Virus record (IMG/VR): IMGVR_UViG_3300025728_000348
Location: 1 to 23,295 of that record
DNA: 23,295 nt
DNA from: a virus
Reading direction: 5' to 3' (one strand)
Positions 13,421-20,827 of this stretch are shown here, piece by piece (positions within the stretch are counted from its first letter, which is position 1; each line of letters starts with the position of its first letter). Position numbers and translations under genes: made by a program. The notes under the pieces are model-generated. The model had not been told where the DNA came from. It made no database searches and was given only the letters and a program-made list of their open reading frames with translations.

Positions 13421-14275
13421 ATGGCAAAAAAAGTCTCAAAGTTCTTTCGTATCGGCGTCGAGGGTGACACCTGCGACGGGCGCATTATCGGCGCTAACGA
13501 TATTCAGGAAATGGCAGAATCCTATGACCCGCGCGTCTACGGTTGCCGCATTAACCTCGAACACCTGCGCGGCCTGCTGCCTGATGGTGTGTTCAAACGC
13601 TATGGCGATGTAGCCGAGCTGAAAGCCGAAAAGATTGACGATGATTCTGCGCTTAACGGCAAGTGGGCGTTGTTCGCCAAAATCACCCCGACCGATGACC
13701 TTATCGCGCTGAATAAAGCCGCGCAGAAGGTCTACACCTCCATGGAAATCCAGCCGAATTTTGCCAATACCGGCAAATGCTACCTTGTCGGCCTTGCGGT
13801 GACCGATGACCCGGCGAGCCTCGGCACCGAGTATCTGGAATTTTGCCGCAACGCGAAGCACAACCCACTCGCGCGCTTTAAAGCCAATCCTGAAAACGTT
13901 TTTTCTGTCACTACGCTGGCCGAGCTGGAATTTGAAGACCTGCCCGACACGGTGCTCAACAGCCTGGCCGATAAGGTGAAAGCCATTTTCAGCCGTAAGC
14001 AGGTCAGCGACGATGCGCGCCTGAACGATGTGCATGAAGCGGTGACCACTGTCAGCGAGCATGTGCAGACCAACCTCACCGCGCAGGATGAACGCCTTTC
14101 CAGTATGGAAACCGCATTCGCCACGCTCCGGCAGGAACTGACCGGCAAGGTTGAAGAAACCACCGAGGCATTTTCCTCCCTCAAAACCACCCTCGATGAG
14201 CAGGAAAGTTTCAGCCAGCCACGACGCACGAAATCCAGCGGCGGCGGTGGCGATGAAATGCTGACCGACTGCTGA
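13421..14275 (+). CDS. O: Capsid scaffold and maturation protease gpO
   Basis: A 284-residue protein with an N-terminal serine protease and a C-terminal scaffold, the same length as P2 O. The catalytic triad is at D19 (DTCDGR), H48 (INLEHLRG) and S107 (VYTSMEI), exactly the P2 positions. The C-terminal part (residues 190-284) is a predicted coiled coil (LNDVHEAVTTVSEHVQ, RLSSMETAFATLRQEL) that directs assembly of N. O cleaves N, Q and L and then itself. In satellite infections by P4-like elements this scaffold is the one modified to make small heads. Confidence 0.97.
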   Translation: MAKKVSKFFRIGVEGDTCDGRIIGANDIQEMAESYDPRVYGCRINLEHLRGLLPDGVFKRYGDVAELKAEKIDDDSALNGKWALFAKITPTDDLIALNKAAQKVYTSMEIQPNFANTGKCYLVGLAVTDDPASLGTEYLEFCRNAKHNPLARFKANPENVFSVTTLAELEFEDLPDTVLNSLADKVKAIFSRKQVSDDARLNDVHEAVTTVSEHVQTNLTAQDERLSSMETAFATLRQELTGKVEETTEAFSSLKTTLDEQESFSQPRRTKSSGGGGDEMLTDC

Positions 14276-14351
14276 TAAACCGCAGGCCCGAAACAGGGCG
14301 GTGACCCCGCCCGATGCTGTGACAAACCGATTAATTCAAACAGGAAATATT

Positions 14352-15425
14352 ATGCGTCAGGAAACCCGTTTTAAATTCAATGCCTATCTGACCCAGCTCG
14401 CCAAGCTGAACGGCATCAGCGTTGATGACGTCAGCAAAAAATTCACCGTCGAGCCGTCCGTCACGCAAACGCTGATGAACACCGTGCAGGCGTCCTCCGC
14501 ATTTCTGCAGATGATTAACATTTTGCCCGTTGCAGAAATGAAGGGTGAGAAAATCGGCGTCGGCGTGACCGGCACCATCGCCAGCACCACCGACACCTCG
14601 GGCGACGGTGAGCGTAAAACTTCCGATTTCACCGCGCTGGAGTCCAACAAGTACGAATGCAATCAGATTAACTTCGATTTCCATCTGACCTATAAACGCC
14701 TCGATTTGTGGGCGCGTTTCCAGGACTTCCAGCGCCGCATTCGTGACGCCATCATTCAGCGTCAGGCGCTTGATTTCATTATGGCCGGTTTTAACGGTGT
14801 GACCCGTGCCGACACCTCTGACCGCAGCAAAAATACGATGCTGCAGGATGTGGCCGTCGGCTGGCTGCAGAAGTACCGCAACGAGGCTCCGGCGCGCGTG
14901 ATGAGCAAAATCACCGCCGAAGACGGCACCGTTATTTCTGATGTGATCCGCGTCGGTAAAAACGGCGACTATGCAAACCTCGACGCGCTGGTGATGGACG
15001 GCACCAACACCCTGATTGATGAAATTTATCAGGATGACCCGAAACTCGTTGCCATCGTGGGCCGTAAGTTGCTGGCCGACAAATATTTCCCGCTGGTCAA
15101 CCAACAGCAGGAAAACAGCGAGTCGCTCGCGGCGGATATCATCATCAGCCAGAAGCGCATCGGCAACCTACCGGCAGTGCGTGTGCCGTACTTCCCGGCG
15201 AATGCCGTGCTGGTGACCACTCTGGAAAACCTCTCTATCTATTTCATGGATGAGAGCCATCGCCGCAGCATTGATGAGAGCCCGAAAAAGGACCGCGTCG
15301 AAAACTACGAGTCGATGAACATCGATTACGTCATCGAAGCGTATGCCGCCGGGTGCCTGCTGGAAAACATCACCCTGGGCGATTTCACCGCGCCTGAACC
15401 AGAAGTACCGGAAAGCGGAGAGTAA
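14352..15425 (+). CDS. N: Major capsid protein precursor gpN
   Basis: A 357-residue HK97-fold major capsid protein, the same length as P2 N. It begins MRQETRFKFNAYLTQLAKLN, whose first residues are removed by O during maturation. Other typical stretches are SSAFLQMINILPVAEMKGEK, YKRLDLWARFQDFQRRIRDA and IHSP-like C-terminal strands ending in NITLGDFTAPEPEVPE. The ATG at 14352 follows AGGAAA; an open frame extends 17 codons upstream but is not conserved in P2. Confidence 0.97.
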   Translation: MRQETRFKFNAYLTQLAKLNGISVDDVSKKFTVEPSVTQTLMNTVQASSAFLQMINILPVAEMKGEKIGVGVTGTIASTTDTSGDGERKTSDFTALESNKYECNQINFDFHLTYKRLDLWARFQDFQRRIRDAIIQRQALDFIMAGFNGVTRADTSDRSKNTMLQDVAVGWLQKYRNEAPARVMSKITAEDGTVISDVIRVGKNGDYANLDALVMDGTNTLIDEIYQDDPKLVAIVGRKLLADKYFPLVNQQQENSESLAADIIISQKRIGNLPAVRVPYFPANAVLVTTLENLSIYFMDESHRRSIDESPKKDRVENYESMNIDYVIEAYAAGCLLENITLGDFTAPEPEVPESGE

Positions 15426-15429
15426 GCCC

Positions 15430-16179
15430 ATGACGAGCCCCGCACAGCGTCACATGATGCGGGTCTCGGCCTCTGAAACCGCGCAGCGGGAAAAAGCCCC
15501 GCTGCGCCATGCATCCGCTTACGAACAGATGCTGGTAAAGCTGGCCGAAGACCGTCGCACGTTAAAAAACATTCGTTCAAACGAACGCAAAGCCGAGAAA
15601 AAGCGCGAGCTGCTGCCGTTCTATGCGCCGTGGGTCGCCGGTGTGCTGACTGATGGCCGTGGTGCGCAGGATGACATCGTCATGACCGTCATGCTCTGGC
15701 GTCTCGATGCCGGTGACGTTGCTGGCGCGCTGGAAATTGCCCCTTATGCCATGAAATACGGCCTCACCTCTGACCATCGTCGCACGACGCCCTACATGCT
15801 GGTTGAAGAAGTGGCGCTGGCCGCGCTGCGCCTGCGTGATGCCGGGGAGCCTGTCGACCTCGCATTGCTGCTGACCACCATCAGTCTGACCGACGGGGCA
15901 GACGTTCCCGATATGGTGCGAGCCCGTCTGCACAAGGTGACCGGCCTGACTCTGCGCGATGCCGGTCAGGATGCCGAGGCGCTGGCACAGTTTCAGCGTG
16001 CGATGCAGCTCGACCGCAATGCCGGTGTGCGTAAAGACATTGAGCGACTGGAACGGGCATTAAAGCCAAAAGCAGAAACGGCAACTCGCAAAACGACTAA
16101 ACCGCGCACGCGCAAACCTGCTGCAAAGCCAGCGGCAAAGCGCGGGCGTCCACCGAAGGCGGTCAAAACCGCCGGTTAA
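15430..16179 (+). CDS. M: Terminase small subunit gpM
   Basis: A 249-residue protein that recognises cos and works with P. The N-terminus TSPAQRHMMRVSASETAQRE and the body KKRELLPFYAPWVAGVL, GAQDDIVMTVMLWRLDAGDV are nearly those of P2 M (247 residues). The last 30 residues are Lys/Pro/Ala-rich with an AT-hook, KRGRPPK, which should grip DNA in the minor groove; P2 M has a similar tail. It starts five bases after the N stop codon. Confidence 0.96.
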   Translation: MTSPAQRHMMRVSASETAQREKAPLRHASAYEQMLVKLAEDRRTLKNIRSNERKAEKKRELLPFYAPWVAGVLTDGRGAQDDIVMTVMLWRLDAGDVAGALEIAPYAMKYGLTSDHRRTTPYMLVEEVALAALRLRDAGEPVDLALLLTTISLTDGADVPDMVRARLHKVTGLTLRDAGQDAEALAQFQRAMQLDRNAGVRKDIERLERALKPKAETATRKTTKPRTRKPAAKPAAKRGRPPKAVKTAG

Positions 16180-16272
16180 CCGAACGCTCCCCGAGCCGGG
16201 CGGCACGCCAGTCAAAGCAGGCATTGACCCTGACGGCGACCGGCGTCCACCGCCCAACCTAATGAGGTTGTC

Positions 16273-16779
16273 ATGACGACAGTGATACTGAATCCGCCCG
16301 ATGATTCGCTGGATGTTCCGGGGGTGGTCATCCCCCCGCCGGAGACGGGCGTTACGGTAATTAAAAACACGTTCTTTTTCCCGGACGTGGATCCGAAACG
16401 GGTGCGCGAGCTGATGCGCCTTGAGCACACGGTATCCGACGCACGTCTGCGCAATGCCATTAAAACCGGCATGGCGGAAACCAATGCTGAGCTTTACGAC
16501 TACCGCACACGCCAGATTAGCGCCGGTTTTAAGCTGCTGGCCGACGTGCCTGCGGAGGAAATCGACGGTGAAAGTGAGCGCCTTTTCCACTACCTGAGTG
16601 CCGTGACGGCAATGGCAACCGCCACCCTGTATGAGCGTTATCGTGGCGTGGAGGCTACCGGCAAAGGCGACAAAAAAGCCGACAGCGTGGAGTCAACGAT
16701 TGATGAGCTGTGGCGGGATATGCGCTGGTCGGTGGCACGCCTGCAGGATAAACCGCGCTGCATCGTGGGTCAGCTCTGA
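16273..16779 (+). CDS. L: Head completion/stabilisation protein gpL
   Basis: A 168-residue protein (P2 L has 169). Typical segments are VIKNTFFFPDVDPKRVRELM, RLRNAIKTGMAETNAELYDY and a C-terminal SVESTIDELWRDMRWSVARL. It joins the filled head to the connector after packaging and is cleaved by O in P2. It follows a 93-base gap after M that carries only the ribosome site GAGG, and ends by overlapping X by one base. Confidence 0.96.
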   Translation: MTTVILNPPDDSLDVPGVVIPPPETGVTVIKNTFFFPDVDPKRVRELMRLEHTVSDARLRNAIKTGMAETNAELYDYRTRQISAGFKLLADVPAEEIDGESERLFHYLSAVTAMATATLYERYRGVEATGKGDKKADSVESTIDELWRDMRWSVARLQDKPRCIVGQL

Positions 16780-16982
16780 TGAAAGTCTATGCGATGCAGG
16801 GCGACACCCTCGACGTGCTTTGCGCCCGGTATTACGGACGCACTGAGGGCGTGGTCGAGACGGTGCTGCAGGCGAACCCCGGCCTGTCGGAGTTGGGTGT
16901 CATTCTGCCGCATGGCACGGCGATTGACCTGCCCGACGTTGAAACCTCTCCCACGGCGGAGAGCCTGAATCTATGGGACTGA
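16779..16982 (+). CDS. X: Tail protein gpX
   Basis: A 67-residue protein, the same length as P2 X, with the compact LysM-like pattern MQGDTLDVLCARYYGRTEGV, VLQANPGLSELG, LPHGTAIDLPD. In P2 it is needed for tail assembly. The start overlaps the L stop codon (TGATG) and the end overlaps the holin gene by ten bases. Confidence 0.96.
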   Translation: MKVYAMQGDTLDVLCARYYGRTEGVVETVLQANPGLSELGVILPHGTAIDLPDVETSPTAESLNLWD

Positions 16983-17194
16983 CGATGGAAAAAATCAGCA
17001 CTTTTGTCACTTACTGGCTGGCGGTTTTGCTGGCGTTTTTTGGGGCACAGACGCCTGAAAAGCTTGCGCTCGGAGTCGGTAGCCTGTGCGCCATTTTTAC
17101 GGCGGCGGTGAATTTCTGGTACCGGCGCAAAACCTTTCGCTATCTGACCGATATGGGAATCGATAAAGGGGTAACCCGTGAGCTCAATCGTTAA
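16973..17194 (+). CDS. Holin, HP1-like
   Basis: A 73-residue membrane protein with two hydrophobic helices (about residues 8-24, TFVTYWLAVLLAFFGA, and 31-48, LALGVGSLCAIFTAAVNFWY) and a charged C-terminus (RRKTFRYLTDMG). This fits class II holins of the HP1/phage_holin_2_3 type rather than P2 gpY, so the lysis cassette has been swapped compared with P2. It lets lysozyme become active at lysis time. Start at 16973 overlaps X; an in-frame ATG at 16985 gives a 69-residue form and the pair could be a holin/antiholin dual start. Confidence 0.88.
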   Translation: MGLTMEKISTFVTYWLAVLLAFFGAQTPEKLALGVGSLCAIFTAAVNFWYRRKTFRYLTDMGIDKGVTRELNR

Positions 17195-17687
17195 ACGTTG
17201 CAGTGTGGCCGCAGTTCTGGCGCTGGCGGTACTGATGCCTGATTTTCGTCTGCTGCATACCTCGCCTGATGGTCTGGCCCTGATTGCCGACCTTGAGGGG
17301 TGCCGTTTGCGCCCCTACCAGTGCAGCGCGGGCGTGTGGACGTCAGGCATCGGCCACACTGCCGGGGTCGTACCGAAAAGCAATATCACCGAGCGCGATG
17401 CGGCGGCAAATCTGGTCGCTGATGTGCTGACGACTGAGCGACGCCTTGCTGTCTGCGCGCCGGTCACTATGCCGCAGCCGGTTTACGATGCGCTGGTCAG
17501 CTTCGCTTTTAACGTCGGCACCGGCGCGGCCTGTCGCTCGACGCTGGTCTCTTACATCAAGCGTCATCAGTGGTGGCAGGCATGCGACCAGCTTACCCGC
17601 TGGGTGTATGTCAACGGCACGAAAAACAAAGGGCTGGAAAACCGCCGTCAGCGTGAGCGTACTTACTGTCTGAAGGGAGTGAAATGA
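17178..17687 (+). CDS. SAR endolysin, GH24 lysozyme
   Basis: A 169-residue muramidase that takes the place of P2 gene K but belongs to the P21/P1 lysozyme family, not to P2 K. The N-terminus has a short hydrophobic stretch (CSVAAVLALAVLM, residues 8-20) of the signal-arrest-release type. The catalytic triad E40-C49-T55 lies in LEGCRLRPYQCSAGVWTSG, a cysteine replacing the usual aspartate, a known variant. Several other Cys residues (8, 42, 93 region, 118, 136) suggest disulfide control. It overlaps the holin and the Rz gene. Confidence 0.93.
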   Translation: MSSIVKRCSVAAVLALAVLMPDFRLLHTSPDGLALIADLEGCRLRPYQCSAGVWTSGIGHTAGVVPKSNITERDAAANLVADVLTTERRLAVCAPVTMPQPVYDALVSFAFNVGTGAACRSTLVSYIKRHQWWQACDQLTRWVYVNGTKNKGLENRRQRERTYCLKGVK

Positions 17688-18097
17688 AAGTGTTAACCGC
17701 GCTGTTGGTACTGGCTGTGCTCGGGTTGCTGTGGCTACACCATGAGAATGGCAATTTATCCCGCTCATTTGAGACGGCAAACCGCGTCGCCAGTGAGCAA
17801 AAAACGACGGTTGGCATGCTGAAAAATCAGCTCAGTGTTGCCGTTCAACTCTCACGACGCAATGAATCCGCGCAGGTGGCATTGCGCGAACAGCTCGAAA
17901 AGGCCAGCGAAGACGCCAGCCGCCGTGAGCAGACTGTAACGAGGTTACTCAATGAAAACGAAGCCTTTCGCCGCTGGTATAACACTCGCCTCCCTGACGC
18001 TGTGCGTCGCCTGCACACCCGCGCCGCCTGCGCCAGTGCCGGTGATTGTCGTCAACGGATGCCCGAGGGTGAGCCTTTGCCCGATGCCGGGAAGTGA
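17684..18097 (+). CDS. lysB: Rz inner-membrane spanin subunit LysB
   Basis: A 137-residue protein with one N-terminal membrane helix (VLTALLVLAVLGLLWLHH, residues 3-20) followed by a long periplasmic coiled coil (ASEQKTTVGMLKNQLSVAVQ, REQLEKASEDASRREQTVTR). P2 LysB is 141 residues. With Rz1 (LysC) it fuses inner and outer membranes in the last step of lysis. Starts within the lysozyme stop region (ATGA overlap) and holds the start of lysC in another frame. Confidence 0.93.
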   Translation: MKVLTALLVLAVLGLLWLHHENGNLSRSFETANRVASEQKTTVGMLKNQLSVAVQLSRRNESAQVALREQLEKASEDASRREQTVTRLLNENEAFRRWYNTRLPDAVRRLHTRAACASAGDCRQRMPEGEPLPDAGK

Positions 18098-18242
18098 TCC
18101 GGAAACCAATGGTGACCTGAGCGCGGATATTCGCCGCCTTGAGGGTGCACTCACTGCCTGCGCGTTGCAGGTTAAGACCGTCAAACACTGCCAGGACGAA
18201 ATCGATGCAGAAGCACAAAAGCCTGCGCAAAGCGCTGATTAG
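17952..18242 (+). CDS. lysC: Rz1-like outer-membrane spanin lipoprotein LysC
   Basis: A 96-residue lipoprotein encoded in the +1 frame across the 3' half of lysB, the usual embedded or overlapping Rz1 arrangement. The signal peptide ends in LTLCVAC, giving lipid-modified C21; the -3 position is Cys rather than Leu, a mild departure from the lipobox. The mature N-terminus is proline-rich (TPAPPAPVPV). The C-terminal part with LSADIRRLEGALTACALQVK overlaps the start of R by 38 bases. Confidence 0.9.
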   Translation: MKTKPFAAGITLASLTLCVACTPAPPAPVPVIVVNGCPRVSLCPMPGSDPETNGDLSADIRRLEGALTACALQVKTVKHCQDEIDAEAQKPAQSAD

Positions 18243-18672
18243 CGCCGTGCCGCAACTGAAAAACAACCCGGATATGCTGCGCCTTTTCGCTGATAACGGG
18301 CATACCGATTCACGACTCGCGAGCTCGCTGTCATTTGAAAAGGTGTATGTGCTGAACGTAGTGGTGACCGACTTTACCGGCGACCTTGATTTGATATTCG
18401 TGCCGGTGCAGGCGTGGCTGCGTGAACATCAGCCGGACATCATGACCACCGACGACGGGCGGGATAAAGGCTTTACCTGGATTATTGATATCAATAACGA
18501 CGATTCGCTCGATATCAGTATCAGCCTGAGACTGACCGAGCGCACGCTCGTCAAAGAAGTCGACGGGGCGCTGCACGTCAGCTATGCCCCTGAGCCGCCC
18601 CTGCCTGAACCGGTGACGCGCCCGATGGAGTTATACGTTAACGGCGAACTGGTGAGTAAGTGGGATGAGTGA
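18205..18672 (+). CDS. R: Tail completion protein gpR
   Basis: A 155-residue protein, the same length as P2 R, which terminates and stabilises the contractile tail at the head side. Typical stretches: LRKALISAVPQLKNNPDMLR, FVPVQAWLREHQPDIM, FTWIIDINNDDSLDISI, and the C-terminal ELYVNGELVSKWDE. The ATG at 18205 lies inside lysC; a longer frame from 18139 is open but would not match P2. Confidence 0.96.
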   Translation: MQKHKSLRKALISAVPQLKNNPDMLRLFADNGHTDSRLASSLSFEKVYVLNVVVTDFTGDLDLIFVPVQAWLREHQPDIMTTDDGRDKGFTWIIDINNDDSLDISISLRLTERTLVKEVDGALHVSYAPEPPLPEPVTRPMELYVNGELVSKWDE

Positions 18673-19120
18673 ATTAACCGCACTGCAGGAACGTCTTGCC
18701 GGTCTGATTGCCAGCCTGTCACCGGCGGCGCGCCGGAAAATGGCGGCTGACATTGCAAAGCGGCTGCGCACCAGTCAGCAACGGCGTATTAAGCAACAGC
18801 TGACCCCCGACGGCACCCCGTATGTCGCCCGAAAACGCCAGCCGGTGCGGAATAAGAAAGGCCGTATTAAGCGTGAGATGTTTTCCAAACTGCGAACCAA
18901 TCGCTATATGAAAGCCAAAGCCACCGACAGTGCGGCGGTGGTGGAGTTTACCGGCAAGGTGCAGCGCATGGCGCAGGTGCATCAGTACGGCCTTAAAGAC
19001 AGGCCAAATCGTAACAGTCTGGGTGTGAAGTACGAGGCTCGCCAATTGCTTGGCTTTTCTTCCTCAGATCTACAAAAAATAGAGATACTAATTATGGATT
19101 CTTTGAGCCGGAACCATTGA
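18665..19120 (+). CDS. S: Tail completion protein gpS
   Basis: A 151-residue basic protein (P2 S has 150) needed for correct tail length and head-tail joining. Conserved parts are LTALQERLAGLIASLSPAAR, RRIKQQLTPDGTPYVARKRQ, and VHQYGLKDRP...GVKYEARQLLGF. The last 20 or so codons (after about 19045) are markedly AT-rich and read SSSDLQKIEILIMDSLSRNH, so the 3' end seems to have been replaced when the accessory gene beside it was acquired. Overlaps R by eight bases. Confidence 0.95.
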   Translation: MSELTALQERLAGLIASLSPAARRKMAADIAKRLRTSQQRRIKQQLTPDGTPYVARKRQPVRNKKGRIKREMFSKLRTNRYMKAKATDSAAVVEFTGKVQRMAQVHQYGLKDRPNRNSLGVKYEARQLLGFSSSDLQKIEILIMDSLSRNH

Positions 19121-19174
19121 CTTTAGTTACACCGAGAATCATTATGCACCTTATCGATAGAGGTGGACTGGTGT

Positions 19175-20047
19175 CTAGGTGGGGTTACCCACTGAGTTGG
19201 GTTCGATTCCCTGACCTCGTACCCTCCCCCTGGATATCTTTATTGTTGAGTCCTCCGCTTTCATCTCAGTTTTTATCTGCTCGTCACAAATTAAATAATC
19301 TAGATTATTAGCCTTTATAAGATGTTGAACGTTGATATTTGTTGCGTTTAGCAAGTTTGCATTCCGCATGTTAGCGCCTTCATAGGTAACGGATTTAAAG
19401 TCACACCCTTTTAAAAGGCAACTTTTCATGTCGCTATTTGTAAAAAAACCGCCCTCGAGACTACAGTTTTCAAAAATAACATTTTGAAATTGAACATTAA
19501 ATGCCTTTATGTTTTTTAGCTTGCAGTTTGTGAATTTAACGGTCTTCATTCTGTTGTTTGTAATATTCAGGGCTTGAATTGTGCAATTTTCGAAAGAGCA
19601 TTCTCTGATGTAGGAGTCGCTCATGTTTAAACCGGTTAAATCAGCATCTTTAAATTTAAGGTATTTGATAGTGGACATCTTATCAAGCTCGATTCTAGGA
19701 ACTTGAATGTTATATATGCCTTTGGAATTTAGCTGGCGTATTATTTTCATTTTCATAATATTCGATTCGGGTGACGAATGTTTTGCTAGATTTTCAAGAT
19801 CTTCAATAAGATCGCGAATATCGTCGTTGTTTTGCCTTTTATTTTCAAAATAATAAAGTATCACACCAAGAACAAGGAAATCTAAAATTGATGAATTTGC
19901 ATTAACAAGGAAGTTCTCCATAAACGTGGAATTATAGTTGCCTGTATAAAGAGACAGGCTAACTATGAACCCTGAATATAGAAAAAAGACGCCAATTATA
20001 TATTTCATCTTTTTAATTGTGCGCCAGAATGATGACCATGCTTTCAT
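19175..20047 (-). CDS. Membrane-anchored pentapeptide-repeat protein (moron)
   Basis: A 290-residue protein on the strand opposite to the late genes. Two hydrophobic helices lie at about residues 15-35 (YIIGVFFLYSGFIVSLSLY) and 52-67 (SILDFLVLGVILYYF), then a charged linker, then pentapeptide-type repeats over about residues 125-240 (LKFKDADLTGLNMSDSYIRE, VIFENCSLEGGFFTNSDM, CDFKSVTYEGANMRNANLLN), which form a right-handed beta helix facing the cytoplasm. The gene is strongly AT-rich and interrupts the S-V junction, a known accessory site in P2-like phages. Function unknown; superinfection exclusion or defence is a plausible guess. The last 20 residues (RGRVRGQGIEPNSVGNPT) read through a tRNA-like T-arm sequence and look like non-native extension. 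Confidence 0.85.
   Translation of the reverse strand: MKAWSSFWRTIKKMKYIIGVFFLYSGFIVSLSLYTGNYNSTFMENFLVNANSSILDFLVLGVILYYFENKRQNNDDIRDLIEDLENLAKHSSPESNIMKMKIIRQLNSKGIYNIQVPRIELDKMSTIKYLKFKDADLTGLNMSDSYIRECSFENCTIQALNITNNRMKTVKFTNCKLKNIKAFNVQFQNVIFENCSLEGGFFTNSDMKSCLLKGCDFKSVTYEGANMRNANLLNATNINVQHLIKANNLDYLICDEQIKTEMKAEDSTIKISRGRVRGQGIEPNSVGNPT
19176..19225 (+). other. Possible tRNA 3'-half-like fragment
   Basis: GTGGG-GTTA-CCCAC (19179-19192) could be a variable arm, and GGGTTCGATTCCC (19199-19211) has the T-loop consensus with a GGG/CCC stem. No matching acceptor strand, anticodon arm or D arm is visible, so it is at best a remnant, perhaps left by an integration or recombination event. Confidence 0.25.
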
Positions 20048-20121
20048 TATTACCTACCATATGTTTCGTGTGGTTTTTGAATGAGTTAGACGTTCAAATG
20101 ATACATGAATGAATGCCTCAT

Positions 20122-20139
20122 TGTGTAGACGATCATACA
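20122..20139. promoter_or_regulatory. Late-activator site TGT-N12-ACA in the S-V gap
   Basis: TGT at 20122-20124 and ACA at 20137-20139 match the Ogr/B (Delta) late-activator consensus. It should belong to the V promoter. However, the usual -55 position would put the V start site at about 20186, on the V start codon itself, while in the other direction it would give a start near 20076, 28 bases ahead of the pentapeptide gene. The orientation of the promoter is therefore open. Confidence 0.6.
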
Positions 20140-20185
20140 GTCGAATCGTTTTGTTCAGATGCTTAACAAGAGGCATTCTTTGCAA

Positions 20186-20827
20186 ATGAATACACTAAAT
20201 AGCATACAAGAACTTGCGCGCGCGATACGTAACCTCATCCGCTCGGGTGTGGTGACTGAGGTCGACACGGCCGAAGGGCTTTGTCGCGTGCAAAGCGGCG
20301 GCATCCAGACAACCTGGCTGAACTGGCTTACCACCCGCGCCGGTCGTTCTCGGACGTGGTGGGCTCCTTCGGTGGGTGAGCAGGTGTTGCTGCTGGCGAT
20401 TGGCGGCGAGCTCGACACCGCTTTCGTGTTGCCGGGCATTTTCTCTGACGATAATCCCGCCCCGTCGGCCTCGACGGATGCGTGGCATGTGACGTTCCCC
20501 GATGGCGCGGTTATCGAGTACGAGCCCGAGACAAGCGAGCTGACGGTCAGTGGCATCAAAACCGCCAACATTACCGCATCGGAATCCATCACGGCAACGG
20601 TGCCAATGGTGCTGGTGAAAGCCGCGCAGCGCATCACCCTCGACACTCCCGAGGTGGTGTGTACCAACAAGCTAACGACGGCGACGCTGGAGGTGCAGAA
20701 AGGCGGCACTATGAGCGGTGATATCAAGCACAGCGGCGGCAAGTTCACCTCAAACGGCGTGCAGGTTGATGACCATGACCACGGCGGCGTTCAAAGAGGC
20801 GGAAGCCGTACGGAGGGAACTCAATGA
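20186..20827 (+). CDS. V: Baseplate spike protein gpV
   Basis: A 213-residue central spike that pierces the outer membrane at injection. The N-terminal OB-fold (MNTLNSIQELARAIRNLIRS, TTRAGRSRTWWAPSVGEQVL, LAIGGELDTAFVLPGIFSDD) and the beta-helical stem (FPDGAVIEYEPETSELTVSG, LVKAAQRITLDTPEVVCTNK) match P2 V (211 residues). The C-terminal DDHDHGGVQRGG contains the H-x-H iron-binding tip motif. I chose ATG 20186 by P2 homology; its ribosome site AAGAGG is rather far (12 bases), and ATG 20159 would add nine unlike residues. Confidence 0.96.
   Translation: MNTLNSIQELARAIRNLIRSGVVTEVDTAEGLCRVQSGGIQTTWLNWLTTRAGRSRTWWAPSVGEQVLLLAIGGELDTAFVLPGIFSDDNPAPSASTDAWHVTFPDGAVIEYEPETSELTVSGIKTANITASESITATVPMVLVKAAQRITLDTPEVVCTNKLTTATLEVQKGGTMSGDIKHSGGKFTSNGVQVDDHDHGGVQRGGSRTEGTQ

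Noticed and set aside
13436-14062. Long leftward frames opposite O, N and M (for example 13436-14062 and 14331-15104)
   Set aside because: They mirror the third-codon-position GC bias of the capsid genes and lack recognisable domains.
19176-19250. An intact tRNA gene near the S-V junction
   Set aside because: Only a T-loop-like segment and one hairpin are present; no acceptor pairing, anticodon arm or D arm could be drawn.
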